NCBI GenBank assembly: GCA_003507115.1
Contig: DNWN01000119.1
Location: 1-5,267, forward strand
Direction of reading: 5' to 3'
DNA length: 5,267 bases
DNA from: Cryomorphaceae bacterium
Lineage (GTDB): Bacteria; Bacteroidota; Bacteroidia; Flavobacteriales; Schleiferiaceae
Positions 1 to 5,267 of the stretch are shown here, piece after piece; position 1 is the first letter of the stretch, and every line of letters begins with the position of its first letter. Both the position numbers and the translations under genes were made by a program. The notes under the pieces are model-generated. The model did not search any database and was not told the DNA's origin. It worked only from the letters and a program-made list of their open reading frames with translations.

Positions 1-251
1 GCCGCGACGGCAAAAAGAAAAAAGTCAGCGGCTTCCTCATTCCTGCCAGCCCTGCTATGGGCCTTCCCATGGGAGGCATGATGCGTGGTATGCCCGGCAT
101 GCGCGGGGAGGACCTGGAGATCATGACGGGTGGCATCCCCGAAGCGCGCATCGACGATTCCTCTGCACAGAACGTGGAAATCACGGAAGAAATCGGAGAA
201 AACGGCGAAAAGCGCGTTAAAGTCATCGTCATCAAAAAGGACGGTAACTAA
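1..251 (+). CDS. C-terminal end of an unidentified protein with a Met/Gly-rich segment (partial, cut by left edge)
   Basis: The frame is open from the first complete codon (position 3) to a TAA at 249-251, so about 82 residues are visible. An ATG at 57 could start a 64-residue protein. The 18 codons before it are also open and protein-like (basic GKKKK, then FLIPASPA), and no promoter is visible, so I read this as the tail of a longer gene. Three parts can be seen: a basic stretch, a flexible segment with seven Met in 23 residues (from MGLPMGGMM to LEIM) mixed with Gly and Pro, and a charged tail of alternating acidic and basic residues ending KVIVIKKDGN, which looks like a beta strand. I do not recognise the family. 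No catalytic motif or membrane segment is visible. A good intrinsic terminator follows, so this gene probably ends its own transcript and is separate from the operon downstream. Confidence 0.65.
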   Translation, partial: RDGKKKKVSGFLIPASPAMGLPMGGMMRGMPGMRGEDLEIMTGGIPEARIDDSSAQNVEITEEIGENGEKRVKVIVIKKDGN

Positions 252-279
252 GCGCATGGGCTCAAAGCGCCCCTTGCAG

Positions 280-308
280 CACCGGCCCTTGCGCCGGTGT
301 TTGTGTTT
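280..308 (+). terminator. Rho-independent terminator after the left-edge gene
   Basis: A perfect 7-bp GC-rich stem CACCGGC/GCCGGTG (280-286 with 293-299) closes a 6-nt loop CCTTGC. It can be extended by a G-T wobble between 279 and 300. It is followed at once by the T-rich run TTTGTGTTT (300-308). It lies 28 nt after the stop codon of the first gene and points the same way. The T run is broken by two G residues, so efficiency may be moderate. Confidence 0.75.
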
Positions 309-314
309 AAACAC
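303..314. promoter_or_regulatory. Perfect 12-bp palindrome, possible operator
   Basis: GTGTTTAAACAC is identical to its reverse complement over all 12 bases. It overlaps the T tail of the terminator and ends 3 nt before the TACCTTTG -7 match, so it lies where a promoter spacer would be. A dimeric regulator bound here would compete with RNA polymerase. No regulator gene is in the window, and the role as an operator is inference from position and symmetry. Confidence 0.35.
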
Positions 315-317
315 GCG

Positions 318-325
318 TACCTTTG
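318..325 (+). promoter_or_regulatory. Bacteroidota-type -7 element for the pirin gene
   Basis: TACCTTTG matches the Bacteroidota housekeeping sigma factor -7 consensus TAnnTTTG exactly. Transcription would start near 330, giving a leader of about 50 nt before the ATG at 381. The -33 part is poor: the nearest TTTG (300-303) leaves a spacer of only 14 nt, shorter than the usual 17-23. The site lies directly after the terminator of the previous gene, where a new promoter is expected. Confidence 0.5.
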
Positions 326-331
326 AACACT

Positions 332-347
332 CAGCCGTCTTCGGCTG
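332..347 (+). other. Small hairpin at the predicted 5' end of the pirin mRNA
   Basis: CAGCCG (332-337) and CGGCTG (342-347) form a perfect 6-bp stem with a 4-nt TCTT loop. It starts 6 nt after the TACCTTTG element, so it would sit at or next to the 5' end of the transcript. No T run follows, which argues against a second terminator. A 5' hairpin could protect the mRNA from decay, but that is inference. Confidence 0.4.
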
Positions 348-380
348 TTGAGACAACAAGACGATTAAATCCGTTCTGAT

Positions 381-1100
381 ATGATCCTTCACGCAGCGAA
401 TACCCGCGGTCACGCCAACCACGGCTGGCTCAATAGCCATCATACATTTTCCTTCGCCTCCTACCACAATCCGGAGCGCGTCCACTTTGGGGTGCTCCGC
501 GTCCTGAACGACGACTGGATTGCCGGAGGTACCGGCTTTGGCAAGCATCCCCATGACAACATGGAGATTGTGACCATTCCCTTGACGGGCGCCCTCGAGC
601 ACCAAGATTCCATGGGTAACAAGGAGGTTCTGCACGCAGGTGAGGTACAGGCCATGTCGGCGGGCACGGGCATTTTTCACTCGGAATACAACGCCAAGGC
701 GGACGAACCCTGTACGCTCTTGCAAATCTGGATTTTCCCCGAAGAGCGCAATGTCACGCCGCAATATGCCCAAACCTACTACGATGTCGATGCGATCAAG
801 CGGGAGTGGCACGCGGTCGTCAACCCCATAGGGAAGGGCGATGGTCTGGGCATTCATCAGCAGGCCTGGTTCAATTTGACCCGCATTCCTGCCGGCGAGC
901 GCCGCGATTACGCCCTCAAAAGGGCTGAAAACGGGGTCTATTTCTTCGTGATTGAAGGGGGGATCACCTTGGACAGCCAGCCCCTGAGCACCCGTGATGC
1001 GGCGGGGGTTTGGGGTCAAGAATCCTTTGCCATTACCGCGACGGAGGATGCCTACGTTTTGGCCATAGATCTTCCCCTGCAGCTCCCCAAGATGGGTTAA
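381..1100 (+). CDS. Pirin-family bicupin protein (YhhW-like, possible quercetin 2,3-dioxygenase)
   Basis: This is a 239-residue protein of the pirin family, close in length to E. coli YhhW (about 231 aa). Pirins are cytoplasmic proteins with two cupin barrels and one metal, usually iron, in the N-terminal barrel. Family signatures are visible: the start with H-x13-W-L-x-S-H-H-T-F-S-F around residues 12-25, FGVLRVLNDD at 36-45, and the cupin core with HPHDNMEIVT at 56-65 and GTGIFHSEYN at 95-104. The four expected metal ligands are present as His56, His58, His100 and Glu102. The C-terminal barrel (about 150-235) lacks such a ligand set, as is normal. Some pirins show quercetinase activity in vitro, but the natural substrate is generally unknown, so I give no gene symbol. 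The ATG at 381 has no Shine-Dalgarno sequence and begins at the usual N-terminus. It has its own predicted promoter and is followed after 24 nt by ffh. Confidence 0.93.
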   Translation: MILHAANTRGHANHGWLNSHHTFSFASYHNPERVHFGVLRVLNDDWIAGGTGFGKHPHDNMEIVTIPLTGALEHQDSMGNKEVLHAGEVQAMSAGTGIFHSEYNAKADEPCTLLQIWIFPEERNVTPQYAQTYYDVDAIKREWHAVVNPIGKGDGLGIHQQAWFNLTRIPAGERRDYALKRAENGVYFFVIEGGITLDSQPLSTRDAAGVWGQESFAITATEDAYVLAIDLPLQLPKMG

Positions 1101-1105
1101 CTTTG
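1098..1105 (+). promoter_or_regulatory. Possible ffh promoter (-7 element) at the pirin stop codon
   Basis: TAACTTTG matches the Bacteroidota -7 consensus TAnnTTTG and begins one base into the pirin stop codon TAA. Transcription would start at about 1110-1113, leaving a leader of about 12-15 nt before the ffh ATG at 1125. I see no TTG at a proper distance upstream for the -33 part. If used, the core genes ffh-folD-queE would be transcribed independently of the pirin gene as well as by read-through. Confidence 0.4.
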
Positions 1106-1124
1106 TGCCTTCATCACCCCAACT

Positions 1125-2459
1125 ATGTTTGAAGGCCTAACCGAACGCATTGATTCCGCCATCCACCGATTGAGTGGCCGCGGGCGCATTACGGACATCA
1201 ATATTGCCGAAACGCTCAAGGAAATCCGTCGTGCATTGGTTGATGCCGACGTCAACTTCAAGATTGCCAAAGAATTTACGGATCGCGTCAAGGATCAGGC
1301 CTTGGGCCAAAACGTGATCAAGGCCGTTCAGCCGGGTCAAGCCTTAGTCAAGATTGTACGGGACGAAATGGCTGCTCTCATGGGCGGTCAAGCCGTCGAG
1401 ATTGCCTCAGGCACAGGCTTGCAAACCGTTTTGATGGCCGGCCTTCAGGGTTCGGGTAAGACCACGTTCACCGCCAAGCTCGGCTCCCATCTTAAGCGCA
1501 AGAAAGGCCGCAAAGTATTGCTGGCCGCCGCGGACGTCTACCGTCCGGCGGCGATCGACCAGCTACACACGTTGGGCGGCCAAGTAGATATTGAGGTGTT
1601 CTCCATGCCGGAGGAGAAAGATCCCGTCGTCATAGCCCAAAAGGCCCAGCAGAAGGCGAAGGCCGAAGGATTTAACTACTTACTCATCGATACGGCGGGC
1701 CGTTTGGCCGTGGATGAAGCGTTGATGGCGGAAATCAAGGCCATCCACGCGGCCGTCCAGCCCCAGGAAACCCTCTTTGTGGTCGACGCCATGACGGGCC
1801 AAGATGCCGTCAACACGGCCAAGGCATTCCATGATGCTTTGGACTACAGTGGGGTCATTCTCACCAAACTCGACGGCGATACCCGCGGTGGTGCGGCATT
1901 GACGATTCGCAGTATTGTCGAGGTTCCAATTAAGTTCATCGGTACCGGCGAAAAGATGGAGGCCCTGGACATCTTCTATCCGGAGCGCATGGCTGACCGC
2001 ATCCTCGGCATGGGTGACGTCATTTCCCTGGTAGAGCGTGCGCAAGAGCAATTCGACCAGGAGTCGGCGCGCAAGATGTCCAAGAAAATTGCCACGAATT
2101 CGTTTGGATTTGATGACTTCTTGGACCAAATCCAGCAAGTCAAGAAAATGGGCTCCATGAAGGACCTTATGGGCATGATTCCAGGGGTAGGGAAGGCCAT
2201 GAAGAACATGGATATCCCTGACGACGCCTTCAAGCATGTCGAAGCCATGATCAAATCCATGACGCCCAAGGAGCGTGAGCAACCGAGTATCCTCAATGGA
2301 ACACGTCGTGCGCGGATTGCCAAGGGTTCGGGCCGAACCGTGGCAGATGTCAACAAACTGATCAAGCAGTTCGAGGATATGAGCAAAATGATGAAAATGA
2401 TGCAAGGCAAAGGCGGCCGGCAGCAGATGATGAACATGATGAAAAATATGCCCAAATAA
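1125..2459 (+). CDS. ffh: Signal recognition particle protein Ffh (SRP54 GTPase)
   Basis: Ffh binds signal sequences of nascent membrane and secreted proteins and, with SRP RNA and the receptor FtsY, delivers ribosomes to the Sec translocon. The 444-residue length is typical. The N domain (1 to about 88) opens with MFEGLTERI and SGRGRIT. The GTPase domain has G1 GLQGSGKTT (106-114), DVYRPAAIDQL (137-147), DTAGR (189-193), TKLDGDTRGGA (247-257) and GTGEK (273-277). The M domain (about 300-444) has the flexible finger loop region (about 327-357), the RNA-binding segment TRRARIAKGSGRT (393-405) and a Met-rich C-terminal tail, as expected for the signal-sequence groove. All key motifs are intact. 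The ATG at 1125 gives the canonical N-terminus, and no Shine-Dalgarno sequence precedes it. Its stop codon overlaps the folD start (TAATG), so the two are very likely co-transcribed. A strong hairpin lies within the gene at 1526-1553. Confidence 0.98.
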   Translation: MFEGLTERIDSAIHRLSGRGRITDINIAETLKEIRRALVDADVNFKIAKEFTDRVKDQALGQNVIKAVQPGQALVKIVRDEMAALMGGQAVEIASGTGLQTVLMAGLQGSGKTTFTAKLGSHLKRKKGRKVLLAAADVYRPAAIDQLHTLGGQVDIEVFSMPEEKDPVVIAQKAQQKAKAEGFNYLLIDTAGRLAVDEALMAEIKAIHAAVQPQETLFVVDAMTGQDAVNTAKAFHDALDYSGVILTKLDGDTRGGAALTIRSIVEVPIKFIGTGEKMEALDIFYPERMADRILGMGDVISLVERAQEQFDQESARKMSKKIATNSFGFDDFLDQIQQVKKMGSMKDLMGMIPGVGKAMKNMDIPDDAFKHVEAMIKSMTPKEREQPSILNGTRRARIAKGSGRTVADVNKLIKQFEDMSKMMKMMQGKGGRQQMMNMMKNMPK

Positions 2460-3316
2460 TGGCCCAATTACTGAGCGGAAAAGTCGCGGCCGCGGCCTGG
2501 AAGGAGAAAATCCGAAATCAAGTTATCGAGCGACTCGCCGCGGGCAAAACCCGCCCACATCTCGCCGCCATACTCGTTGGGGACGATCCAGCTTCCCGAG
2601 CGTATGTTCGTGGGAAGGTCAAAGACTGCGAAGAAGTAGGCTTTGAATCCACCTTAATCAATCTGCCCGCCACAGCAACGGAAGATGAATTGCTGCATGA
2701 GATCCGCCAACTCAATGCCAATCCTTCGGTTAGCGGCTACATCGTTCAATTGCCCCTGCCAAAGCACTTTGACGACAAACGCATCTTGCTTGCCATCGAT
2801 CCCGAAAAGGACGTGGATGGCTTTCATCCAGATAATGTGGGACGGATGGCGTTGGGTTTGCCCACCTATCTTCCCGCCACGCCCTACGGCGTTCTGCTCT
2901 TGTTAGAGCACTTTCAAATCTCGACCGAAAGCAAGCATGCCGTCATCGTGGGCCGCAGCCATATTGTAGGATCTCCCATGAGCATTCTGTTAGGTCGTAA
3001 CGGCAAACTTGGGAATGCGACAGCAACCCTGACACATAGCAAGACCCCCAATCTGCACGAAATAACTCGCCAAGCGGATATTCTTGTGGCGGCCATTGGA
3101 AAGCCCCTGTTTATACGCCCCAAACATGTTAAACATGGAGCCATTGTGATCGACGTGGGGATAAATCGAGTCGATGACAAATTGGTGGGGGATGTGGACT
3201 TTGAAAGGGTAGAGCCCATCGCATCTGCGATTTCCCCCGTACCTGGCGGGGTGGGTCTCATGACGCGCGTGGGATTGCTTATGAACACCTTACGTGCAGC
3301 TGATGGCCGTGGCTGA
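2459..3316 (+). CDS. folD: Bifunctional methylenetetrahydrofolate dehydrogenase / methenyltetrahydrofolate cyclohydrolase
   Basis: FolD oxidises 5,10-methylene-THF to 5,10-methenyl-THF, usually with NADP+, and hydrolyses it to 10-formyl-THF, supplying one-carbon units for purines and initiator tRNA. The length of 285 aa fits the family. The catalytic pair is in YVRGK (Tyr49, Lys53), followed by QLPLP (97-101) and KDVDGFHPDNVG (117-128) with the folate-site Asp120. The Rossmann nucleotide-binding motif is VIVGRSHIVGSPM (162-174), then IDVGIN (231-236) and PVPGGVG (260-266). Two signature positions differ from the commonest form: PATPYG (139-144) where many members have PCTPxG, and GGVGLMT where GGVGPMT is usual. 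Neither touches the catalytic Lys or Asp, so I expect an active enzyme. The ATG shares its A with the last base of the ffh stop codon, and the 3' end overlaps queE, which suggests translational coupling on both sides. Confidence 0.97.
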   Translation: MAQLLSGKVAAAAWKEKIRNQVIERLAAGKTRPHLAAILVGDDPASRAYVRGKVKDCEEVGFESTLINLPATATEDELLHEIRQLNANPSVSGYIVQLPLPKHFDDKRILLAIDPEKDVDGFHPDNVGRMALGLPTYLPATPYGVLLLLEHFQISTESKHAVIVGRSHIVGSPMSILLGRNGKLGNATATLTHSKTPNLHEITRQADILVAAIGKPLFIRPKHVKHGAIVIDVGINRVDDKLVGDVDFERVEPIASAISPVPGGVGLMTRVGLLMNTLRAADGRG

Positions 3317-3914
3317 TGCCCAGCACCTCCCTTTGATGGAGGCATTCCGCACCATCCAAGGCGAAGGAGCGCATACCGGTTGTCCTTCGTTCTTTTTTAG
3401 AATTGGAGGTTGCGATGTGGGATGCCATTGGTGCGATGTCAAAGAGTCGTGGGATGCGGGAAAGCATCCCGTTACCCCCTTGGACGACATGCTCAGCCAG
3501 TTGCGACCGGAAGATCAGACCATTGTGATTACGGGCGGCGAGCCTCTGATGTGGAACATGGGACCACTCACCGAAGCCCTCCAATCGGCCGGAAAACGGG
3601 TTCATCTTGAAACGTCTGGCGCCTACCCGCTCACCGGAACGTGGGATTGGATCTGCCTGTCACCCAAGAAAACCAAAGCCCCCCGCCCCGAATGGTACGG
3701 AGTAGCCCATGAGCTGAAAGTGATCGTCTACAATCGCGACGACATTCGATGGGCGCAAGAACACGCGGCCCAATGTCACCCGGGGTGTCGCCTGTATTTA
3801 CAGCCAGAGTGGAGTCGCCGAGACACGTCTTTACCCATGATTATTGAATTCCTGGAAGAGCATCCCGGCTGGAGACTGTCCTTGCAAACGCACAAATACA
3901 TTGGCCTGCCCTGA
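3303..3914 (+). CDS. queE: 7-carboxy-7-deazaguanine synthase (radical SAM)
   Basis: QueE turns 6-carboxy-5,6,7,8-tetrahydropterin into 7-carboxy-7-deazaguanine, a step towards preQ0/preQ1 and queuosine in tRNA. The 203-residue size matches the small QueE family. Seen in order are PLMEAFRTIQGEG (10-22), the radical SAM cluster motif CDVGCHWC (Cys37, Cys41, Cys44; CX3CX2C), TGGEP (77-81) for SAM binding, ETSG (103-106), LSPK (119-122), QPEW (167-170) and the C-terminal SLQTHKYIGLP. These are strong QueE signatures, and the CDVGCHWCDVKESW run resembles Bacteroidota members. I chose the ATG at 3303, which overlaps folD by 14 nt. An in-frame GTG at 3294 adds only three residues, while the ATG at 3336 would remove the conserved region just before TIQGEG. 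No other queuosine gene is in the window, so its link to ffh-folD is transcriptional rather than metabolic. A perfect 7-bp hairpin lies within the gene at 3451-3470. Confidence 0.95.
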   Translation: MAVADAQHLPLMEAFRTIQGEGAHTGCPSFFFRIGGCDVGCHWCDVKESWDAGKHPVTPLDDMLSQLRPEDQTIVITGGEPLMWNMGPLTEALQSAGKRVHLETSGAYPLTGTWDWICLSPKKTKAPRPEWYGVAHELKVIVYNRDDIRWAQEHAAQCHPGCRLYLQPEWSRRDTSLPMIIEFLEEHPGWRLSLQTHKYIGLP

Positions 3915-3967
3915 AATAGGGTCAAGTACACTGATGATATCGCAGAAGAGAGTGGGTTGGTCCGAAA

Positions 3968-3993
3968 GGGTAGCCGGTGCACGAAGGGCACCC
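3968..3993. terminator. Candidate hairpin terminator between convergent queE and RSH genes
   Basis: GGGT-GCC (3968-3971 and 3973-3975) can pair with GGCACCC (3987-3993) in a 7-bp stem with one bulged A (3972) and an 11-nt loop. A competing 5-bp hairpin GGTGC/GCACC (3976-3980 with 3988-3992) uses the same bases. On the minus strand the stem begins at the last base of the RSH stop codon and is followed by TTTCGG, a very short T run. On the plus strand there is no T run. It is the only notable structure in the 78-nt gap and would best serve the minus-strand gene. Confidence 0.35.
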
Positions 3994-5267
3994 TAAACGA
4001 TCTTGGTAAATTCTCGCTCCACGCGGTCAATTCCCTTTATAGCTTTTAATTTTTGGGCTAGATCGGTCAATTGGCTTCGGTCTAGGACTTGGACAGAAAT
4101 CGTCCCGGAAAAAACCCCTTCCGCTCCATCAATATGCAGGGCCCGGATGTCCATACTCATCTCGGTGGAGATCAGGGATGTTACTTGTAATATGAGGCCC
4201 GGACTATCCATACCAGAGAAGCGGAGCACGGCATTGAACCCACGATTTTCACCACTTGCCCACTGGGCCAAGACGACCTTTTCCGCAAAGCGACCTTGTA
4301 GGTTGATTGTGTGAAGGCAATCCGTTCGATGCACGTGAATGCCGTCCTGCTCAATGAAACCAAAGATGGCATCCCCATGGATCGGGTGACAACAACTAGC
4401 AAGTCGATGTTCCAAATTGACTTGATCCGGACCAAAAACGATTCTTCCCGTAATTTCTTTCAGCGCTTTCAGCGAAGAAGGCTTCGGTTTGAATCGACGC
4501 CGTAAATTCTGATAAAACCCTCCGGATTCCTCTTGAACAAAAGCGCGAAATTGCTCTACAGACAATCGTCCCGATCCAAATTGCTCGTGGAGCTCTTTCG
4601 GATTTTTTAAGGAGAAGAAGTTGAGCATTTTTTGCGTGGTGCTCTGATTTAGTTCCGATTTGGCCTTGAGCATCATGCGAGTAAGCTTGCGCTTCCCGCG
4701 TTCTTGAGCCAAACGAGTCTCCTCACGCAGAAATCCCCGTATGCTGGACTTTGCTTTCGGCGTAACGACCCAATTCATCCAATCGGCTCGCGGATGTTGG
4801 TTGTCGGAAGTGAGGACCTGAACTTGGTCACCACTTTGAATTTCGTACGAAAGAGGAACTAATTTCCCATTCACTTTGGCCCCTAAAGTCGACATGCCTA
4901 TATCCGTGTGAATTTCAAAGGCAAAATCCAGGGCGGTCGCGTGCTTGGGTAGCGTGAGCATCTTGCCTTGAGGCGTGAAGGCAAAGATTTCTTCGGAGAA
5001 CAATTGGAGCTTGAATTGATCAACAAATTCAACAGCGCTACTGCTCTGATTTTCAATTGCTTCTCTAATTTTTCCAACCCACTCTTCCAAGGCCGTATTG
5101 CCGGAATTGTCCTCTTTGTAACGCCAATGTGCCGCGTAACCTCGTTCAGCTTCTTCATCCATTCGCTTGGATCGAATCTGGACTTCTATCCAATGGCCCT
5201 CGGGCCCCATGACCGTAATGTGTAGGGATTCATATCCGTTCGCCTTGGGGCTGGTGATCCAATCACG
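3993..5267 (-). CDS. RelA/SpoT-family (p)ppGpp synthetase/hydrolase, C-terminal part (partial, cut by right edge)
   Basis: Long RSH enzymes make, and often degrade, the alarmone (p)ppGpp during nutrient stress. The visible 424 residues are the C-terminal part, open at the right edge; the N-terminal hydrolase domain and most of the synthetase lie outside. In order: the end of the synthetase domain, with PKANGYESLH (7-16) and EVQIR (28-32) carrying the conserved catalytic Glu; a linker with GYAAHWRYK; a TGS domain (about 93-153) starting EIFAFTPQGK; a helical region; the zinc-finger/RIS segment with the paired Cys in HRLASCCHP (292-293); and a C-terminal ACT domain (about 344-419). All expected C-terminal modules are present, ending at a TAG. 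An ATG complement at 5208-5210 is internal, since the upstream codons continue the synthetase motif. Without the N-terminus I cannot say whether it is bifunctional (Rel/SpoT-like) or a synthetase only, so no symbol is given. It converges on queE. Confidence 0.96.
   Translation of the reverse strand, partial: RDWITSPKANGYESLHITVMGPEGHWIEVQIRSKRMDEEAERGYAAHWRYKEDNSGNTALEEWVGKIREAIENQSSSAVEFVDQFKLQLFSEEIFAFTPQGKMLTLPKHATALDFAFEIHTDIGMSTLGAKVNGKLVPLSYEIQSGDQVQVLTSDNQHPRADWMNWVVTPKAKSSIRGFLREETRLAQERGKRKLTRMMLKAKSELNQSTTQKMLNFFSLKNPKELHEQFGSGRLSVEQFRAFVQEESGGFYQNLRRRFKPKPSSLKALKEITGRIVFGPDQVNLEHRLASCCHPIHGDAIFGFIEQDGIHVHRTDCLHTINLQGRFAEKVVLAQWASGENRGFNAVLRFSGMDSPGLILQVTSLISTEMSMDIRALHIDGAEGVFSGTISVQVLDRSQLTDLAQKLKAIKGIDRVEREFTKIV

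Noticed and set aside
130..351. A 73-codon plus-strand open frame crossing the first intergenic region
   Set aside because: It is out of frame with the left-edge gene, runs through the terminator hairpin and promoter elements, and its product is a Ser/Arg/Lys-rich frame shadow.
771..778. Minus-strand match to TAnnTTTG (TAGGTTTG) inside the pirin gene
   Set aside because: It would drive antisense transcription with no gene to serve. About one match per strand is expected by chance in a window of this size.
1680..2405. A 241-codon open frame on the minus strand opposite ffh
   Set aside because: It lies wholly antisense to the unmistakable Ffh GTPase and M domains. Its product is rich in His, Leu and Asp from reversed codons, shows no family motif, and has no promoter or neighbour to support it.
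1976..2467. A 163-codon minus-strand open frame with a hydrophobic start (many Ile, Phe, Cys)
   Set aside because: The apparent membrane-like N-terminus is the reverse reading of the Met- and Lys-rich codons of the Ffh C-terminal tail, so it is an artefact of composition.
2485..2494. 10-bp palindrome CGCGGCCGCG near the start of folD
   Set aside because: It encodes a run of alanine codons (AAAA) at the FolD N-terminus. GC-rich Ala codons produce this symmetry easily, and nothing around it suggests a site.
3909..3921. Small inverted repeat CCCT/AGGG spanning the queE stop codon
   Set aside because: Only 4 bp with a 5-nt loop and no T run afterwards, too weak to call a terminator.

Overview
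The window looks like a core, housekeeping stretch of a Bacteroidota (probably flavobacterial) chromosome. Four things point there. The three complete genes with a readable upstream region (pirin, ffh, folD) have no Shine-Dalgarno sequence. Exact matches to the Bacteroidota -7 element TAnnTTTG lie before the pirin and ffh genes. The order ffh-folD-queE is one I recall from flavobacteria. The QueE and RSH proteins read like Bacteroidota members of their families. Base composition is about half G+C by eye, which is high for the group. The assignment to phylum is inference, and no finer placement is claimed.

Layout: (1) positions 1-251 hold the 3' end of a plus-strand gene running in from the left edge. 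Its product tail has a Met/Gly-rich segment and a charged C-terminus, and its function is unknown. (2) Positions 252-380 are intergenic and dense: a good intrinsic terminator, a perfect 12-bp palindrome GTGTTTAAACAC, a TACCTTTG -7 match and a small hairpin, in that order. (3) Positions 381-3914 hold four plus-strand genes packed as a likely operon: a pirin-family cupin, ffh (SRP GTPase), folD (one-carbon folate enzyme) and queE (7-deazaguanine pathway radical SAM enzyme). The pirin-ffh gap is 24 nt, with a possible own promoter for ffh. The ffh/folD junction is a TAATG overlap, and folD/queE overlap by 14 nt. (4) Positions 3915-3992 are a short convergent intergenic gap with a hairpin. (5) Positions 3993-5267 on the minus strand hold the C-terminal part of a long RelA/SpoT homologue, cut by the right edge.

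The genes serve different core processes: membrane protein targeting, folate metabolism, tRNA queuosine (preQ1) synthesis and the stringent response. Tight packing of ffh-folD-queE implies co-transcription and probably translational coupling rather than one shared pathway. I see no mobile element, CRISPR array, tRNA or rRNA gene, or defence system. I found no convincing undescribed system. The least ordinary signals are the palindrome and promoter cluster before the pirin gene, two strong hairpins inside the coding sequences of ffh and queE, and the Met-rich tail at the left edge.
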